From contig NZ_MPHK01000020.1 in the NCBI RefSeq assembly GCF_001957135.1, positions 537 to 64,536 of the forward strand: a stretch of 64,000 bases of DNA, given 5' to 3'. Source of the DNA: Shewanella sp. UCD-KL21. GTDB taxonomy: Bacteria > Pseudomonadota > Gammaproteobacteria > Enterobacterales > Shewanellaceae. The position numbers and the translations under genes are program-made. Shown one piece after another: positions 9,312-18,441 of the stretch (position 1 is its first letter; the number at the start of each line of letters is the position of its first letter). Below the pieces are notes generated by a model. It saw only the letters and a program-made list of their open reading frames with translations. It was not told where the DNA came from and made no database searches.

Positions 9312-9590
9312 TTACTCGTCTTCACTTGGCGGCACGTAGCCTTCAACTTCAACATCTTTGCCTTCAAATAAAAAGCTAACCATATTCTCTTCAAGTAGTT
9401 TACGGTCATCAACATTCATCATGTTAAGTTTGTTTTCATTGATTAGCATGGTTTGTTTTTTCTGCCAAAGTGCCCACGCTTCTTTACTGATTGAATCAAA
9501 GATACGCTTGCCTAGATCGCCAGGGTAAAGTTGAAAATCTAAACCTGGAGCTTCTTTCTTTAAATATACGCAATTAACATTACGAGCCAT
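9312..9590 (-). CDS. yggX: Fe(II)-trafficking protein YggX
   Basis: This 92-aa protein matches YggX throughout: an N-terminal MARNVNCVYLKKEAPGLDF segment with the conserved cysteine at position 7, then QLYPGDLGKRIFDSISKEAW and a C-terminal NMVSFLFEG segment. YggX protects iron-sulfur enzymes from oxidative damage and helps iron handling in the cytoplasm. It lies nine bases downstream of mutY, the E. coli order. MutY itself carries a 4Fe-4S cluster, so the pairing makes functional sense. A strong terminator follows. Confidence 0.95.
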   Translation of the reverse strand: MARNVNCVYLKKEAPGLDFQLYPGDLGKRIFDSISKEAWALWQKKQTMLINENKLNMMNVDDRKLLEENMVSFLFEGKDVEVEGYVPPSEDE

Positions 9591-9599
9591 GATTATTCC

Positions 9600-10736
9600 T
9601 TAAAGGGATTCCTTGACGGGATCTACTGCTAAAAGAGCGGCTAAGTTAGATAAAATCCGCTCAGTTGCTGCGGCTAATCCAACTTTCGCGGGATGATGTA
9701 TGTTATACCAGAGTGTCTGATTTTGTTCCATTACACTTGAGTCAATTTGAGGCGATTGTTGATTTTCACCGATATTCACTAAGATAGGCTGAATATCTAA
9801 ATGAAAATGACTAAAGGTATGTCTAAAGCCAGCAAGCCATTGTAAGTCTTGATTATTACTTTCTTTTGCTGCGCCATATTCATTACTGCTGCGGTTAAAT
9901 CCATTAGCACTGATATGCTCAAGGAGCGCCGCTTCAGTATCAAATTGAGGGAAGCACCATAAGCCGCCCCAAATGCCTGCTGGTGGCCTTTTATTAAGAA
10001 TGACTTCACCATCTTTATGCAGTACTAGCATCCATGCAGATTTTGCTGGAATGGTTTTTTTAGGCTTTTTACCGGGGAATTCTGTCTGTCGGCCAGCAAG
10101 CTGCGCTTTACAATCAATTGCAACAGGGCATTGAGCGCAATTAGGCTTACTGCGAGTACAGACCCCAGAGCCAATATCCATCATGGCTTGGTTAAATTTA
10201 ACCACATCTTTTTGCGGGGTTAATTGGTCAGTTAATTGCCACAATTGCTGTTCAACTGCTTTTTGCCCCGGCCAACCTTCAATTGCGCCGTGACGGGCAA
10301 GTACCCGTTTAACATTGCCATCTAAAATAGAATGATGCTGACCTAGTGACAATGACAAAATAGCCCCAGCAGTGGAGCGGCCAATACCCGGTAAGGCAAT
10401 GACCTCATCTAAGGATTCAGGAAACTTAGCTTCATGTTGCTCACAAACTGTTTTAGCGGCTTTATGCAGGTTACGGGCGCGGGCGTAATAGCCTAACCCC
10501 GTCCAATGATGCAGAACATCATCCTCGCTGGCATTGGCAAGGGCTTTAATGTCGGGAAAGCTGTGCATGAATTTTTCATAGTAGGGGATAACAGTGGCAA
10601 CTTGGGTTTGTTGCAACATGATCTCTGAAATCCACACTCTATATGGGGTTTTATTGATTTGCCACGGTAAGGTCTTGCGTCCGTGTAAATCGTACCAAGC
10701 GGTGATCCGCTCAGAAAAGGCGTTAACTTTTTTCAT
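9600..10736 (-). CDS. mutY: adenine DNA glycosylase MutY
   Basis: The 378-aa enzyme removes adenine mispaired with 8-oxoguanine. The N-terminal domain shows WYDLHGRKTLPW, the catalytic Glu in SEIMLQQTQV (residues about 37-46), the helix-hairpin-helix LPGIGRSTAGAIL and the aspartate in LDGNVKRVL. The 4Fe-4S cluster cysteines lie in CTRSKPNCAQCPVAIDC (about 193-209). A Nudix-like C-terminal domain (about 230-360) recognises the oxidised guanine. Length and motif order are normal. It is the first gene of a mutY-yggX operon, divergent from trmB. Confidence 0.96.
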   Translation of the reverse strand: MKKVNAFSERITAWYDLHGRKTLPWQINKTPYRVWISEIMLQQTQVATVIPYYEKFMHSFPDIKALANASEDDVLHHWTGLGYYARARNLHKAAKTVCEQHEAKFPESLDEVIALPGIGRSTAGAILSLSLGQHHSILDGNVKRVLARHGAIEGWPGQKAVEQQLWQLTDQLTPQKDVVKFNQAMMDIGSGVCTRSKPNCAQCPVAIDCKAQLAGRQTEFPGKKPKKTIPAKSAWMLVLHKDGEVILNKRPPAGIWGGLWCFPQFDTEAALLEHISANGFNRSSNEYGAAKESNNQDLQWLAGFRHTFSHFHLDIQPILVNIGENQQSPQIDSSVMEQNQTLWYNIHHPAKVGLAAATERILSNLAALLAVDPVKESL

Positions 10737-10899
10737 CAGCGCAGTGTATATGGAGAATATTCTATAAACAAGGGAGCCTGTTAACTGATAAATACTTTAG
10801 TCATGGTGATTTTAAGATATACTTAGCCACTATTATTGGAACAAAGATGAAACTTTGAATAGTCGGCAATTTAAACGCTATTCAAATGATGAGGCATAC

Positions 10900-11616
10900 A
10901 TGAGCGACGTTACCACCGCTGAATTTAACGAAGATGGCAAATATATTCGTAAAATCAGAAGTTTTGTATTAAGAGAAGGCCGTTTAACCAAAGGCCAAGC
11001 AAACGCAATTGAAGCACATTGGCCTGCAATGGGTTTAGATTACACACCAGAAGCGATTAATTTAGCTGAAGTGTTTAAGCGTGACGCTGATACCGTATTA
11101 GAAATTGGTTTTGGTATGGGTGCATCTTTAGTTGAAATGGCTAAAGCGGCTCCTGAGTTAAACTACATTGGTATCGAAGTACATAAACCAGGTGTTGGCG
11201 CATGTTTAGTTGATGCCGGTGAAGCTGAAATTACTAATTTACGTGTTTATCATCATGACGCGATGGAAGTGCTTGAAAACAGCATTGCTGATGGATCACT
11301 CGCCCGAGTACAATTATTTTTCCCAGATCCTTGGCACAAAAAACGTCATCACAAGCGCCGTATTGTGCAAGCTGAATTTGCGCAATTAATTCGTCGTAAG
11401 CTTAAGATTGGCGGTGTTTTCCATATGGCAACAGATTGGGAAAACTACAGCGAGCATATGTTAGAAGTGATGTCTGCGGCTGAAGGTTATAAAAACCAAT
11501 CAGCAACCAACACTGTAGTTGAACGTCCAGATCATCGCCCGCTAACTAAGTTTGAAGCCCGCGGCCATCGTTTAGGCCATGGCGTTTGGGACATAATGTT
11601 CGAACGTATTGCATAA
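10900..11616 (+). CDS. trmB: tRNA (guanine-N7-)-methyltransferase TrmB
   Basis: The 238-aa product methylates G46 of tRNAs using S-adenosylmethionine. The binding loop is LEIGFGMGASLVEMA (about 66-80), followed by the NYIGIEVHKPGVG segment and the family motif QLFFPDPWHKKRHHKRR (about 144-160). I chose the ATG at 10900 because GAGG lies six bases upstream and the N-terminus then matches the E. coli length (239 aa); a longer frame could begin at a TTG at 10855. It is the first gene of trmB-yggL-glsB. Confidence 0.95.
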   Translation: MSDVTTAEFNEDGKYIRKIRSFVLREGRLTKGQANAIEAHWPAMGLDYTPEAINLAEVFKRDADTVLEIGFGMGASLVEMAKAAPELNYIGIEVHKPGVGACLVDAGEAEITNLRVYHHDAMEVLENSIADGSLARVQLFFPDPWHKKRHHKRRIVQAEFAQLIRRKLKIGGVFHMATDWENYSEHMLEVMSAAEGYKNQSATNTVVERPDHRPLTKFEARGHRLGHGVWDIMFERIA

Positions 11617-11671
11617 TTAAAATAAAATATTGTTAAAATAAACTATTTAATCAACTAACTAGGAAATAACC

Positions 11672-11998
11672 ATGGCTAAGACCCGAACTCGCCGTTTACG
11701 TAAGAAACTACGCGTTGATGAATTCCAAGAATTTGGTTTTGATATCAACTGGACTTTTGAAGAGTCAATTTCTGAAGAAGATATTGATAAAGCTGTTGAT
11801 GAGTTCATTGAACAAGTAATTGAACCTCGTAAACTAGGTTTCCATGGCGGCGGTCATAAGATGTGGGAAGGCATTATTGCAACACAAGAGATCGGTAAAT
11901 GTACCGAAGAAGATGTTGCTGCAGTTAAAGCCTTCTGGGAAGCGAAAAAAGTGCCACAACTTGAAGTTAGTGCACTGTACGACATCTGGTGGGGCTAA
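11672..11998 (+). CDS. yggL: YggL family 50S-associated protein (DUF469)
   Basis: This 108-aa protein has a basic start (MAKTRTRRLRKKLRVDEF), an acidic middle and the family segment GFHGGGHKMWEGII near residues 56-69. E. coli YggL has been reported to bind the large ribosomal subunit. It follows trmB by 55 bases with an AGGAAATAACC ribosome site and precedes glsB by eight bases, so it is mid-operon. Confidence 0.9.
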   Translation: MAKTRTRRLRKKLRVDEFQEFGFDINWTFEESISEEDIDKAVDEFIEQVIEPRKLGFHGGGHKMWEGIIATQEIGKCTEEDVAAVKAFWEAKKVPQLEVSALYDIWWG

Positions 11999-12006
11999 TA
12001 TAGCTA

Positions 12007-12921
12007 ATGCCTGAGCAATTATTGCTTGATGAAGTGGTCGACAAAGTTCGGCCACTTATTGGTTTAGGGAAAGTCGCAGATTATATTCCTGCATTGGCTG
12101 ACGTTGATCCAAACAAAATAGCAATAGCAGTCACCGGCGCAGATGGGCAAACCATTGGCGCTGGCGATTATCTTGAGCCGTTTTCAATTCAATCTATCTC
12201 CAAGGTATTCAGCCTTACTTTAGCTCTTAGTTTATATTCAGAAGATGAACTTTGGAGCAGGGTAGGTAAAGAGCCTTCAGGTCAGTCGTTTAACTCACTG
12301 GTTCAAGTTGAGCTTGAACGAGGCATTCCAAGAAATCCTTTTATTAATGCTGGCGCTTTAGTTATCGCAGATTTAATTCAAGCGCGTTTGGGGGCTCCCA
12401 AGCACCATATGCTAGAAGTGGTTAGAAACCTGAGCGAAAACCCTCACGTACTTTTTGATAAACTGGTGGCTAATTCAGAATTTCAGTTTAGCGCCCGCAA
12501 TGCATCCATTGCCTACTTGATGAAGTCATTTGGTAATTTTAACGGCGATGTTGATACGGTATTAAAGAGCTATTTTCATTACTGCTCATTAAAAATGAAT
12601 TGCGCTGACTTATCAAAAGCGATGTTTTATCTCGCCAATCGCGGTAAAAGCCTAGCAGGGGATCAAATTGTTACCCCAGTACAAACCAGACAGCTAAATG
12701 CACTGCTTGCTACCTCAGGTTTATATGATGGCGCAGGTGAGTTTGCTTATCGGGTTGGTATGCCAGGTAAAAGTGGTGTTGGCGGCGGTATTATTGCGGT
12801 GATCCCCGGGGACATGTCTATTTGCGTATGGTCGCCTGAACTTGATCAAAATGGTAACTCACTGGCTGGCACTCGCATGCTTGAGCATTTATCACAATCT
12901 TTAGGTCGCTCAATTTTTTAA
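12007..12921 (+). CDS. glsB: glutaminase
   Basis: The 304-aa enzyme hydrolyses glutamine to glutamate and ammonia. It belongs to the serine beta-lactamase-like glutaminase family. The catalytic Ser-X-X-Lys is in FSIQSISKVFSL (Ser about 63, Lys about 66), and further signatures are NPFINAGALV, the FSARNASIAY segment and GKSGVGGGI near the C-terminus. It is the last gene of trmB-yggL-glsB and ends in a strong terminator. Length is standard for the family. Confidence 0.95.
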   Translation: MPEQLLLDEVVDKVRPLIGLGKVADYIPALADVDPNKIAIAVTGADGQTIGAGDYLEPFSIQSISKVFSLTLALSLYSEDELWSRVGKEPSGQSFNSLVQVELERGIPRNPFINAGALVIADLIQARLGAPKHHMLEVVRNLSENPHVLFDKLVANSEFQFSARNASIAYLMKSFGNFNGDVDTVLKSYFHYCSLKMNCADLSKAMFYLANRGKSLAGDQIVTPVQTRQLNALLATSGLYDGAGEFAYRVGMPGKSGVGGGIIAVIPGDMSICVWSPELDQNGNSLAGTRMLEHLSQSLGRSIF

Positions 12922-12950
12922 ACTCGCTTATGTTGCTGAGCGAGTTTTTT
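12921..12950 (+). terminator. terminator after glsB
   Basis: AACTCGCT and AGCGAGTT form a stem around a TATGTTGCTG-type loop, followed by six Ts. It begins at the glsB stop codon. Confidence 0.85.
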
Positions 12951-13319
12951 ATGCCCATTTTCAACTGCTAAGCTTGAAATCATCCATTGTCTTTTAAGTA
13001 TTCTCATTCACGAGTTTGAAAATCTTCTATCCTTAAATCTAGCCATATAATAGCGATGATGAAAATTACCAACATTTGGCTTATTTCACACATAGTTAAT
13101 ATAAATCCAAATATAAAAGCTAAACCTATTAGTTATTATCTGCTTTAAGTTGTTGATAAAAATCTTATTTATGTTTTTGGCACAGCCTATGCAATAACTT
13201 GGTATCAGTCTAATTAACATTGAAACTAGATATCAAAACGTAGCCAGTAGCTTAGTAAGCAGTTTAGCCGCTCGCGCCATTGATTATCTACATAACGATT
13301 AACAGCAAGGATAGAGCTA
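12951..13319. other. intergenic region upstream of the YggN-like gene
   Basis: This AT-rich gap between the glsB terminator and the next plus-strand gene should hold that gene's promoter. A CATATAATAG box at 13046-13055 looks like a -10 element, but no well-spaced -35 is clear. I see no gene. Confidence 0.35.
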
Positions 13320-14129
13320 ATGAATACCCAAGGTTTATTTAAAACTATTGCACTAACTGGTTTGATTTTTACTGCAGGGGCCATGTCGCCAGCGATGGCC
13401 AAAATGTCCATTGAAGATAATCAATGCAACGTGACCTTAAACTATGATGTTACCGTTGAGCCACAAAAATTATCCTTTAGCGAAAAAGGCGCTGAGGTTT
13501 ACCGAGTTGAACTTGGTAAGTTATATATTGATGGCAATCAAGTTGAACTAAATGATAAACAAGCTGCTTTGTTAGCTGATTATTCTGAGCAAGTATCTAA
13601 ACAGATCCCAGAGGTAATCGATTTAGTTGATGACGCTGTTATTTTAGCTACAGATGCAGTGAGCATGGCATTAACCCCTATTTTTGGAGATGCGACCGCG
13701 GCTAAATTAGATGAGCTATTAGCTGGAATTCAAAGCCGTGTTGACCAAGCAGCATATCAACAAGGGGATAAGTTTTATCTTGGCGCGACAGAGTCTTCGT
13801 TAGAAGAAGCATTTAATGAAGAGTTTGAACAAGAAATGGAGCAAATGATTAAAAACTCCATGGGCAGTTTCATGATGGCGCTAGGGGCTGAAATGATGTC
13901 TTCAGAAGGTGGCAGTTTTGATGAGAAAATGACTGCCTTTTCAAGCAAAATGGAAAGAATAGGTGAAGATGTTGAATTGCAGATCTCTGAACAATCAGAG
14001 GCCATAGAAGCTAAAGCCAAAAAAGTCTGTGCCAACTTTGAGCAGTTAATGGCGCTTGAAAGTGAATTACGTCAATCCATTCCACAGCTATCTTCTTATG
14101 AGTTAGCGACATTATCAGATACTGAGTAG
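13320..14129 (+). CDS. yggN: YggN-like exported protein (DUF2884)
   Basis: The 269-aa protein carries a signal peptide ending near residue 27 (SPAMAKM). The mature region holds the DUF2884 pattern: QCNVTLNYDVTVEPQKL, a GKLYIDGNQVELNDKQAALLADY segment near 63-85 and an acidic, helix-rich C-terminal half with EEAFNEEFEQEMEQ. In E. coli, yggN follows yggL and trmB, and here it lies just after trmB-yggL-glsB, supporting the name. It is predicted to be periplasmic, and no function is established. ATG 13320 follows an AGGATAGAGC ribosome site. Confidence 0.8.
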   Translation: MNTQGLFKTIALTGLIFTAGAMSPAMAKMSIEDNQCNVTLNYDVTVEPQKLSFSEKGAEVYRVELGKLYIDGNQVELNDKQAALLADYSEQVSKQIPEVIDLVDDAVILATDAVSMALTPIFGDATAAKLDELLAGIQSRVDQAAYQQGDKFYLGATESSLEEAFNEEFEQEMEQMIKNSMGSFMMALGAEMMSSEGGSFDEKMTAFSSKMERIGEDVELQISEQSEAIEAKAKKVCANFEQLMALESELRQSIPQLSSYELATLSDTE

Positions 14130-14174
14130 CGGTAACCTTGTAAGTTCTAGCATTGTCAAAATGCACCTGACCTT

Positions 14175-14201
14175 CCCCTGTACCTTGTGCAGGGGCTTTT
14201 T
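14175..14201 (+). terminator. terminator after the YggN-like gene
   Basis: CCCCTG and CAGGGG form a stem around TACCTTGTG, followed by CTTTTT. Confidence 0.85.
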
Positions 14202-14394
14202 CGTTAAACCATTCCCGCTTAAATTATCAATCAAAAACTTCACGCTCCAATTACGTGCTAGTTAACTATCTGTCATTTGTGCTGCTTTGTAGCGAAATGT
14301 GCTATCGAGCAAGCCGATTTTTAGTCTAACAACCATCGTTTAAGTTGAGAAAATGTCATTAATATTACAGTTCATCGTAGATTTGTTCTGATAA

Positions 14395-14437
14395 AAAAAT
14401 TGTATATTATAAATATAGAGCCATTTATACAATTTTT
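14395..14437. repeat. 12-bp AT-rich perfect inverted repeat
   Basis: AAAAATTGTATA (14395-14406) and TATACAATTTTT (14426-14437) are exact reverse complements separated by 19 bases. The repeat lies about 240 bases before the LysR-type gene. It could be a two-way terminator or a regulator binding site. Confidence 0.6.
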
Positions 14438-14675
14438 GGTATACTCCTAAAATTATAAAACTGTATGGCGTTAACCAATTAACTTGTTGTTTTAGTTTTG
14501 GTTGGCTATTCAGGATAATGGACTATCGAAATTTAATTTCTTTTTGGGTGAGTGGCGCATTGTTCAAAGCACCATATAAAGCTGGTGGAGTTTATGCAGC
14601 ATTGTCTGTAATAAGCGACATTACTTGGAACTCAAAAAATATTTTTAATGTCGTAAACAGCTTAAGGCGACTCCA

Positions 14676-15617
14676 ATGTTAGAACTATTAGAACCTATTG
14701 CTATTTTTACTCATGTTGCTAGAGCCGGGAGCTTCAGTGCCGCTGCCAGAAGGTTGAGTATCTCTAAGTCCAAAGTAAGTACTCAGGTTGCTGATCTTGA
14801 ACATAAACTTGGGGTTCAACTAATCCAACGTACTACACGTAGTTTAAGTTTAACTGAAGCGGGTAACTTGCTTTACATACAAGGTGAAGAGTTACTACGT
14901 GATGCTGAGCAGGCCGTTGCTAGTGTGCATAACCTAAATGATGCTACCCGCGGTGTACTTAAAGTCGGTATTTCTCAGTCTTTTGGTACCATGCATATTA
15001 TTCCTGCATTACCTGAGTTTATGGCACGACATCCAGAGCTTGAGCTACAAGTTAGCCTACTTGATCATAAAGTTGATGTGGTTAGTGAAGGTTTAGATTT
15101 ACTATTGACTATGTCTGAGCAGCTACCATTAGGTATGGTTGCGAGACCATTAATGAAGTGTCAGTTCTTATTAGCGGCATCGCCAGAATATATTGCCCAA
15201 CATGGCAATATTTCTCGACCTGAACAACTTGTTGACCATAACTGTCTTGTCTACCAAGGTGAGTGGCATGAGCACAGCATGTGGCAGTTTAAGAAAGCTG
15301 ACGATTACTGTGAAATTGGTGTTTCTGGTAACTTCCGGGTTGATAATGCCCCGGCATTAAAATCGGCGGCCGTTAGCGGTTTAGGTATTGCCTACTTAGC
15401 AAGTTATTTACTTGAAGATGAAATCGAACAAGGTACATTAGTACCGCTATTACCAGATTGGCAATTGACCAACAACTTACCACTACAGGCTGTTTACCCA
15501 AGACGTAAGCACCTTGCGCCTAAAGTAAGTGCATTTATTGAATTTATTAAAGGCCATATTGGTACTACACCTTATTGGGATGGTAAGTTCGATCATTTAT
15601 ACAAATTACGTAAATAG
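14676..15617 (+). CDS. LysR-family transcriptional regulator
   Basis: The 313-aa protein has the standard N-terminal winged helix-turn-helix (residues about 7-65, with GSFSAAARRLSISKSKVSTQV and LGVQLIQRTTRSLSLTEAG). A linker helix and a periplasmic-binding-protein-like effector domain (about 92-295, starting GVLKVGISQSFG) follow. It belongs to the CrgA/AaeR-like subgroup by its HTH and TTRSLSLTEAG segment. No adjacent gene is divergently transcribed, so its target is not evident. The frame ends at a terminator at 15679-15707. Confidence 0.9.
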   Translation: MLELLEPIAIFTHVARAGSFSAAARRLSISKSKVSTQVADLEHKLGVQLIQRTTRSLSLTEAGNLLYIQGEELLRDAEQAVASVHNLNDATRGVLKVGISQSFGTMHIIPALPEFMARHPELELQVSLLDHKVDVVSEGLDLLLTMSEQLPLGMVARPLMKCQFLLAASPEYIAQHGNISRPEQLVDHNCLVYQGEWHEHSMWQFKKADDYCEIGVSGNFRVDNAPALKSAAVSGLGIAYLASYLLEDEIEQGTLVPLLPDWQLTNNLPLQAVYPRRKHLAPKVSAFIEFIKGHIGTTPYWDGKFDHLYKLRK

Positions 15618-15678
15618 CCTTTCAATGAGGTTTCCAGATCAGTAACTAAAACTGGAAACATTGTTCGAATTTAAAAAC

Positions 15679-15707
15679 AAAGCTGCAATTTAAATTGCGG
15701 CTTTTTT
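15679..15707 (+). terminator. terminator after the LysR gene
   Basis: AGCTGCAATTT and AAATTGCGGCT pair (one wobble position) and are followed by six Ts. Confidence 0.8.
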
Positions 15708-16002
15708 GTTTGTTGAATTAAAACAACAGTTTAATTGTCTCGCGGTTAAAAAATGCTCAGATCATTTCTGTGTGGCGTTGTTAATGGATTGCAAAAAGCT
15801 GCTTGAACTCTGTTCTTAAATCAATACAATAGATTTCAGTTGATTCGGAATGATTTGAGTCACGCATCTTGTTGAGAAATGACCCCTTTTCAGCTTTTTG
15901 TGCAAATCAGCAACTTCGCAAGTTTTGAATCACTGCTGGCAGAGGTTTTAAAATCAGAACAATGCCGGCTTTGAAACCATCATCCTAGTTTTAATTGGTT
16001 TA

Positions 16003-16032
16003 CCCCAGACATTGTGCTGGGGTTATTTTTTT
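16003..16032 (+). terminator. isolated terminator hairpin
   Basis: CCCCAG and CTGGGG form a six-pair stem around ACATTGTG, followed by TTATTTTTTTC. No gene lies directly upstream, so it could end an unannotated small RNA. Confidence 0.65.
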
Positions 16033-16187
16033 CTGGCCTATAATATCCGCTTAATTTGTCTGCTGTCGCGCCTTTGTGCTTTTCTTCTATTTTTAGCTGC
16101 TAATTGAATATATTTGTCGATTACAGCATTTGTTATTGCCTTTGCTATTTATAGACAGTCACTTATTATTTAGGCATTAGTACTAGC

Positions 16188-16216
16188 CAAAAAGAAGGCC
16201 ACTAAAAAGTGGCCTT
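16188..16216 (-). terminator. terminator after the DUF885 gene
   Basis: Read on the minus strand, AAGGCCACT and AGTGGCCTT flank a TTTT loop and are followed by CTTTTTGG. Confidence 0.8.
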
Positions 16217-16239
16217 AGATAACTTAATCGTTGGATTGA

Positions 16240-18129
16240 TTAACCGCGATTTGAGTCTGCCGATTGGCTTAATAGCTCAGGTTTATTGGTTTGATTAATC
16301 CAATTGTCAACTTCAGCTTCTAATACATCTAATGGTACAGGACCATTTTGCAGTACTAGGGTATGGAACTGACGAATATCAAACTTGTCACCTAATTTCA
16401 GCTTGGCGTTTTCACGTAGTTCTAACACTTTAATCATACCGACTTTATAGGCAGTAGCTTGGCCTGGCATCACCACGTGGCGTTCTACCATTTTAATGGC
16501 ATCAGACTTAGCATTTGGGGTGTTGTCTACGTAGTATTGGATACCTTGCTCACGAGTCCATTTTTGAGTGTGGATCCCTGTGTCTACTACCAGACGACAA
16601 GCACGCCATAGCTCCATCGCTAAGCGGCCAAAGTCAGAGTAGGGATCAGCATACAAGCCCATTTCTTTAGGGAAGTATTCAGTATAAAGACCCCAGCCTT
16701 CAATATAAGCAGTGTAGCCACCGTATTTTCTAAATTTAGGAATACCTTCTAGCTCTTGAGCAATGGCAATTTGCATGTGATGCCCTGGGATCCCCTCATG
16801 ATAAGCCAAGGCTTCCATTTGGTAAGTGGGCATTGCTTTCATGTCATACAAGTTGGCGTAATAAGTACCAGGGCGTGAACCATCGGGCGCGGGTTGATCA
16901 TAGAATGCTTTACCAGCAGATTTCTCGCGAAAGGCTTCAACAGGTTTAACGATTAATCCAGCTTTAGGTTTAATGTTAAACACTTCACCTAAGCGTGACT
17001 CCATATTATCAATCAGATCTTTAGCTTCGGTAATGTAGCGAGTTTTACCTTCATCCGTGTTGGGGTAATAAAATTGCTCATCATCACGCATGAAAGCCAT
17101 AAATTCAGCTAAGTTGCCTTCATAGTTTACTTTTTTCATGATAGCGCGCATTTCATTATGAATGCGTTCAACTTCTGCTAAACCTAACTGATGAATTGTT
17201 TCAGAGCTCATATCAGTCGTCGTAATACGATTTAGACGAGTAGTATAAAAATCTTCGCCTAAAGGTAACTTCCACACCCCATCACGGCTATCAGCTTTGG
17301 TTTCTAATTCACGTAAATAACTGATGAGATTATCATATCCAGGTTTTACACTTTCGATTAAGGCTGTTTTAGCGGCTGCTAATAACTCATCTTTTTGAGC
17401 TTGGGTAATATCGAGCTTATCGATTTTACGGCTGATATCACCCCATAGGGTGCTTTTAGCTTCGGTATCAGTAAAAGGTGCACCCTTGATAATATTTTCA
17501 CTGTCTGAAATCACATAAGGGAAGACAAATTTTGGCGCGATAATATTTTTATCGGCGCGAATTTTTAATGCATCAATCACTTGATCAGTCACATGCTTTA
17601 CACCGTTTAAACGGCTGATATAATCTTGTGCATCACTGACATTTTCAACTTGATGTTGATTGATAAGGAAGGTAGCAATAAACGAATGGCTACCACGCAT
17701 CTGGTTTACAGGGTAATTATGGTAACGCCATTTATCATCGCTGATTTGCTGCTCTAAGCCTTGCTTCATTAATTTATAGCTAAGGGCTGTCTGCTTATCT
17801 AACTGGCTGACATTAATGCCTTCAAGTAGTTTTAAGTGTTTTTTGGCTCGAGCTAAGGTTTCATCAGCTGCTTTATCGCTAAAGTCAGCCCATTTATCGT
17901 AATCAGTTTTGATACGTAAATAGGTTTGCGAAATCGGGCTAGCCATTACATTTTCCATGAACATGCTTTCAAACAGCTCATTGGCTTTTTCTGACTCGGT
18001 GGTGGCTGTTTTAGTGGATGCTGCTGTATTGGTTAAAGGTTGGTGAGCTGCAGTGTGGGCGATTGCTGCGCTGGATAATAAGCTGGTTAAAGCAACGGCT
18101 ATTAATGTCGTTTTTGTTGTTAGTCGCAT
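16240..18129 (-). CDS. DUF885 family exported metallopeptidase-like protein
   Basis: The 629-aa product has a signal peptide (MRLTTKTTLIAVAL and on, cleavage near AIAHT) and the DUF885 fold. The zinc-binding motif is YHEGIPGHHMQ near residue 450 and is followed by YIEGWGLYTEY, the pattern that makes this family look like M32/M3-type metallopeptidases. I placed the start at 18129, because the preceding 21 codons of the open frame are not signal-like. Some family members are lipoproteins or have been described as dipeptidases. Here the protein is probably periplasmic with an unknown substrate. Confidence 0.85.
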   Translation of the reverse strand: MRLTTKTTLIAVALTSLLSSAAIAHTAAHQPLTNTAASTKTATTESEKANELFESMFMENVMASPISQTYLRIKTDYDKWADFSDKAADETLARAKKHLKLLEGINVSQLDKQTALSYKLMKQGLEQQISDDKWRYHNYPVNQMRGSHSFIATFLINQHQVENVSDAQDYISRLNGVKHVTDQVIDALKIRADKNIIAPKFVFPYVISDSENIIKGAPFTDTEAKSTLWGDISRKIDKLDITQAQKDELLAAAKTALIESVKPGYDNLISYLRELETKADSRDGVWKLPLGEDFYTTRLNRITTTDMSSETIHQLGLAEVERIHNEMRAIMKKVNYEGNLAEFMAFMRDDEQFYYPNTDEGKTRYITEAKDLIDNMESRLGEVFNIKPKAGLIVKPVEAFREKSAGKAFYDQPAPDGSRPGTYYANLYDMKAMPTYQMEALAYHEGIPGHHMQIAIAQELEGIPKFRKYGGYTAYIEGWGLYTEYFPKEMGLYADPYSDFGRLAMELWRACRLVVDTGIHTQKWTREQGIQYYVDNTPNAKSDAIKMVERHVVMPGQATAYKVGMIKVLELRENAKLKLGDKFDIRQFHTLVLQNGPVPLDVLEAEVDNWINQTNKPELLSQSADSNRG

Positions 18130-18441
18130 AGGGTTTCCGTTAGCAAAGTAATAGAACAGGAGATCGATTGATATCCTAAATGACACAAGCATAAATGTAT
18201 AACGTGAAATGTTAGCAATTGTGTCTTAAATGTTGCTGAATTTGCAGGGGAAATGCGAAAGAGTTTATTTAGTGACTGGCAGGCACTTTGCTTAAGGTGC
18301 CAAGCTAAATGGGCAAAGAAAACCAAAAAAGCCTAATACATTAACCTTGTGTTATGAAGGTAATCCATCAGGCTTTTATATAAGGTAGTAATAAATAGGC
18401 TAGTAATAGCTTGTTATAAATCGGCTAGCTATAAAGTTTTT
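18130..18441. other. gap between hemW and the DUF885 gene
   Basis: The gap contains the hemW terminator and the upstream region of the minus-strand DUF885 gene. I see no gene or clear promoter motif. Confidence 0.35.
18324..18378 (-). terminator. terminator after rdgB-hemW
   Basis: AGCCTAATACATTAACC and GGTAATCCATCAGGCT form an imperfect stem. The minus-strand side ends in a run of six Ts. Confidence 0.65.

Larger units (their letters stand above)
14130..14675. other. gap before the LysR regulator gene, with hairpin and small frame
   Basis: The first part holds the YggN terminator. The middle has an AT-rich 12-bp inverted repeat (14395-14437, listed separately). A frame of 54 codons runs from ATG 14518 to TAG 14682, overlapping the start of the LysR gene. 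It contains SGALFKAPYKAGGVYAAL but resembles no family I know, and its AGGA site is only two bases from the ATG. It could be a leader peptide or chance. Confidence 0.35.
15618..16239. other. gene-free stretch between convergent LysR and DUF885 genes
   Basis: This 620-base stretch contains three hairpin terminators, listed separately: the LysR one, an isolated CCCCAG/CTGGGG one near 16003, and the minus-strand one near 16188. The isolated middle terminator has no recognisable gene before it, so it may end a short RNA or a decayed gene between about 15720 and 16000. I found no coding frame there. Confidence 0.45.
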
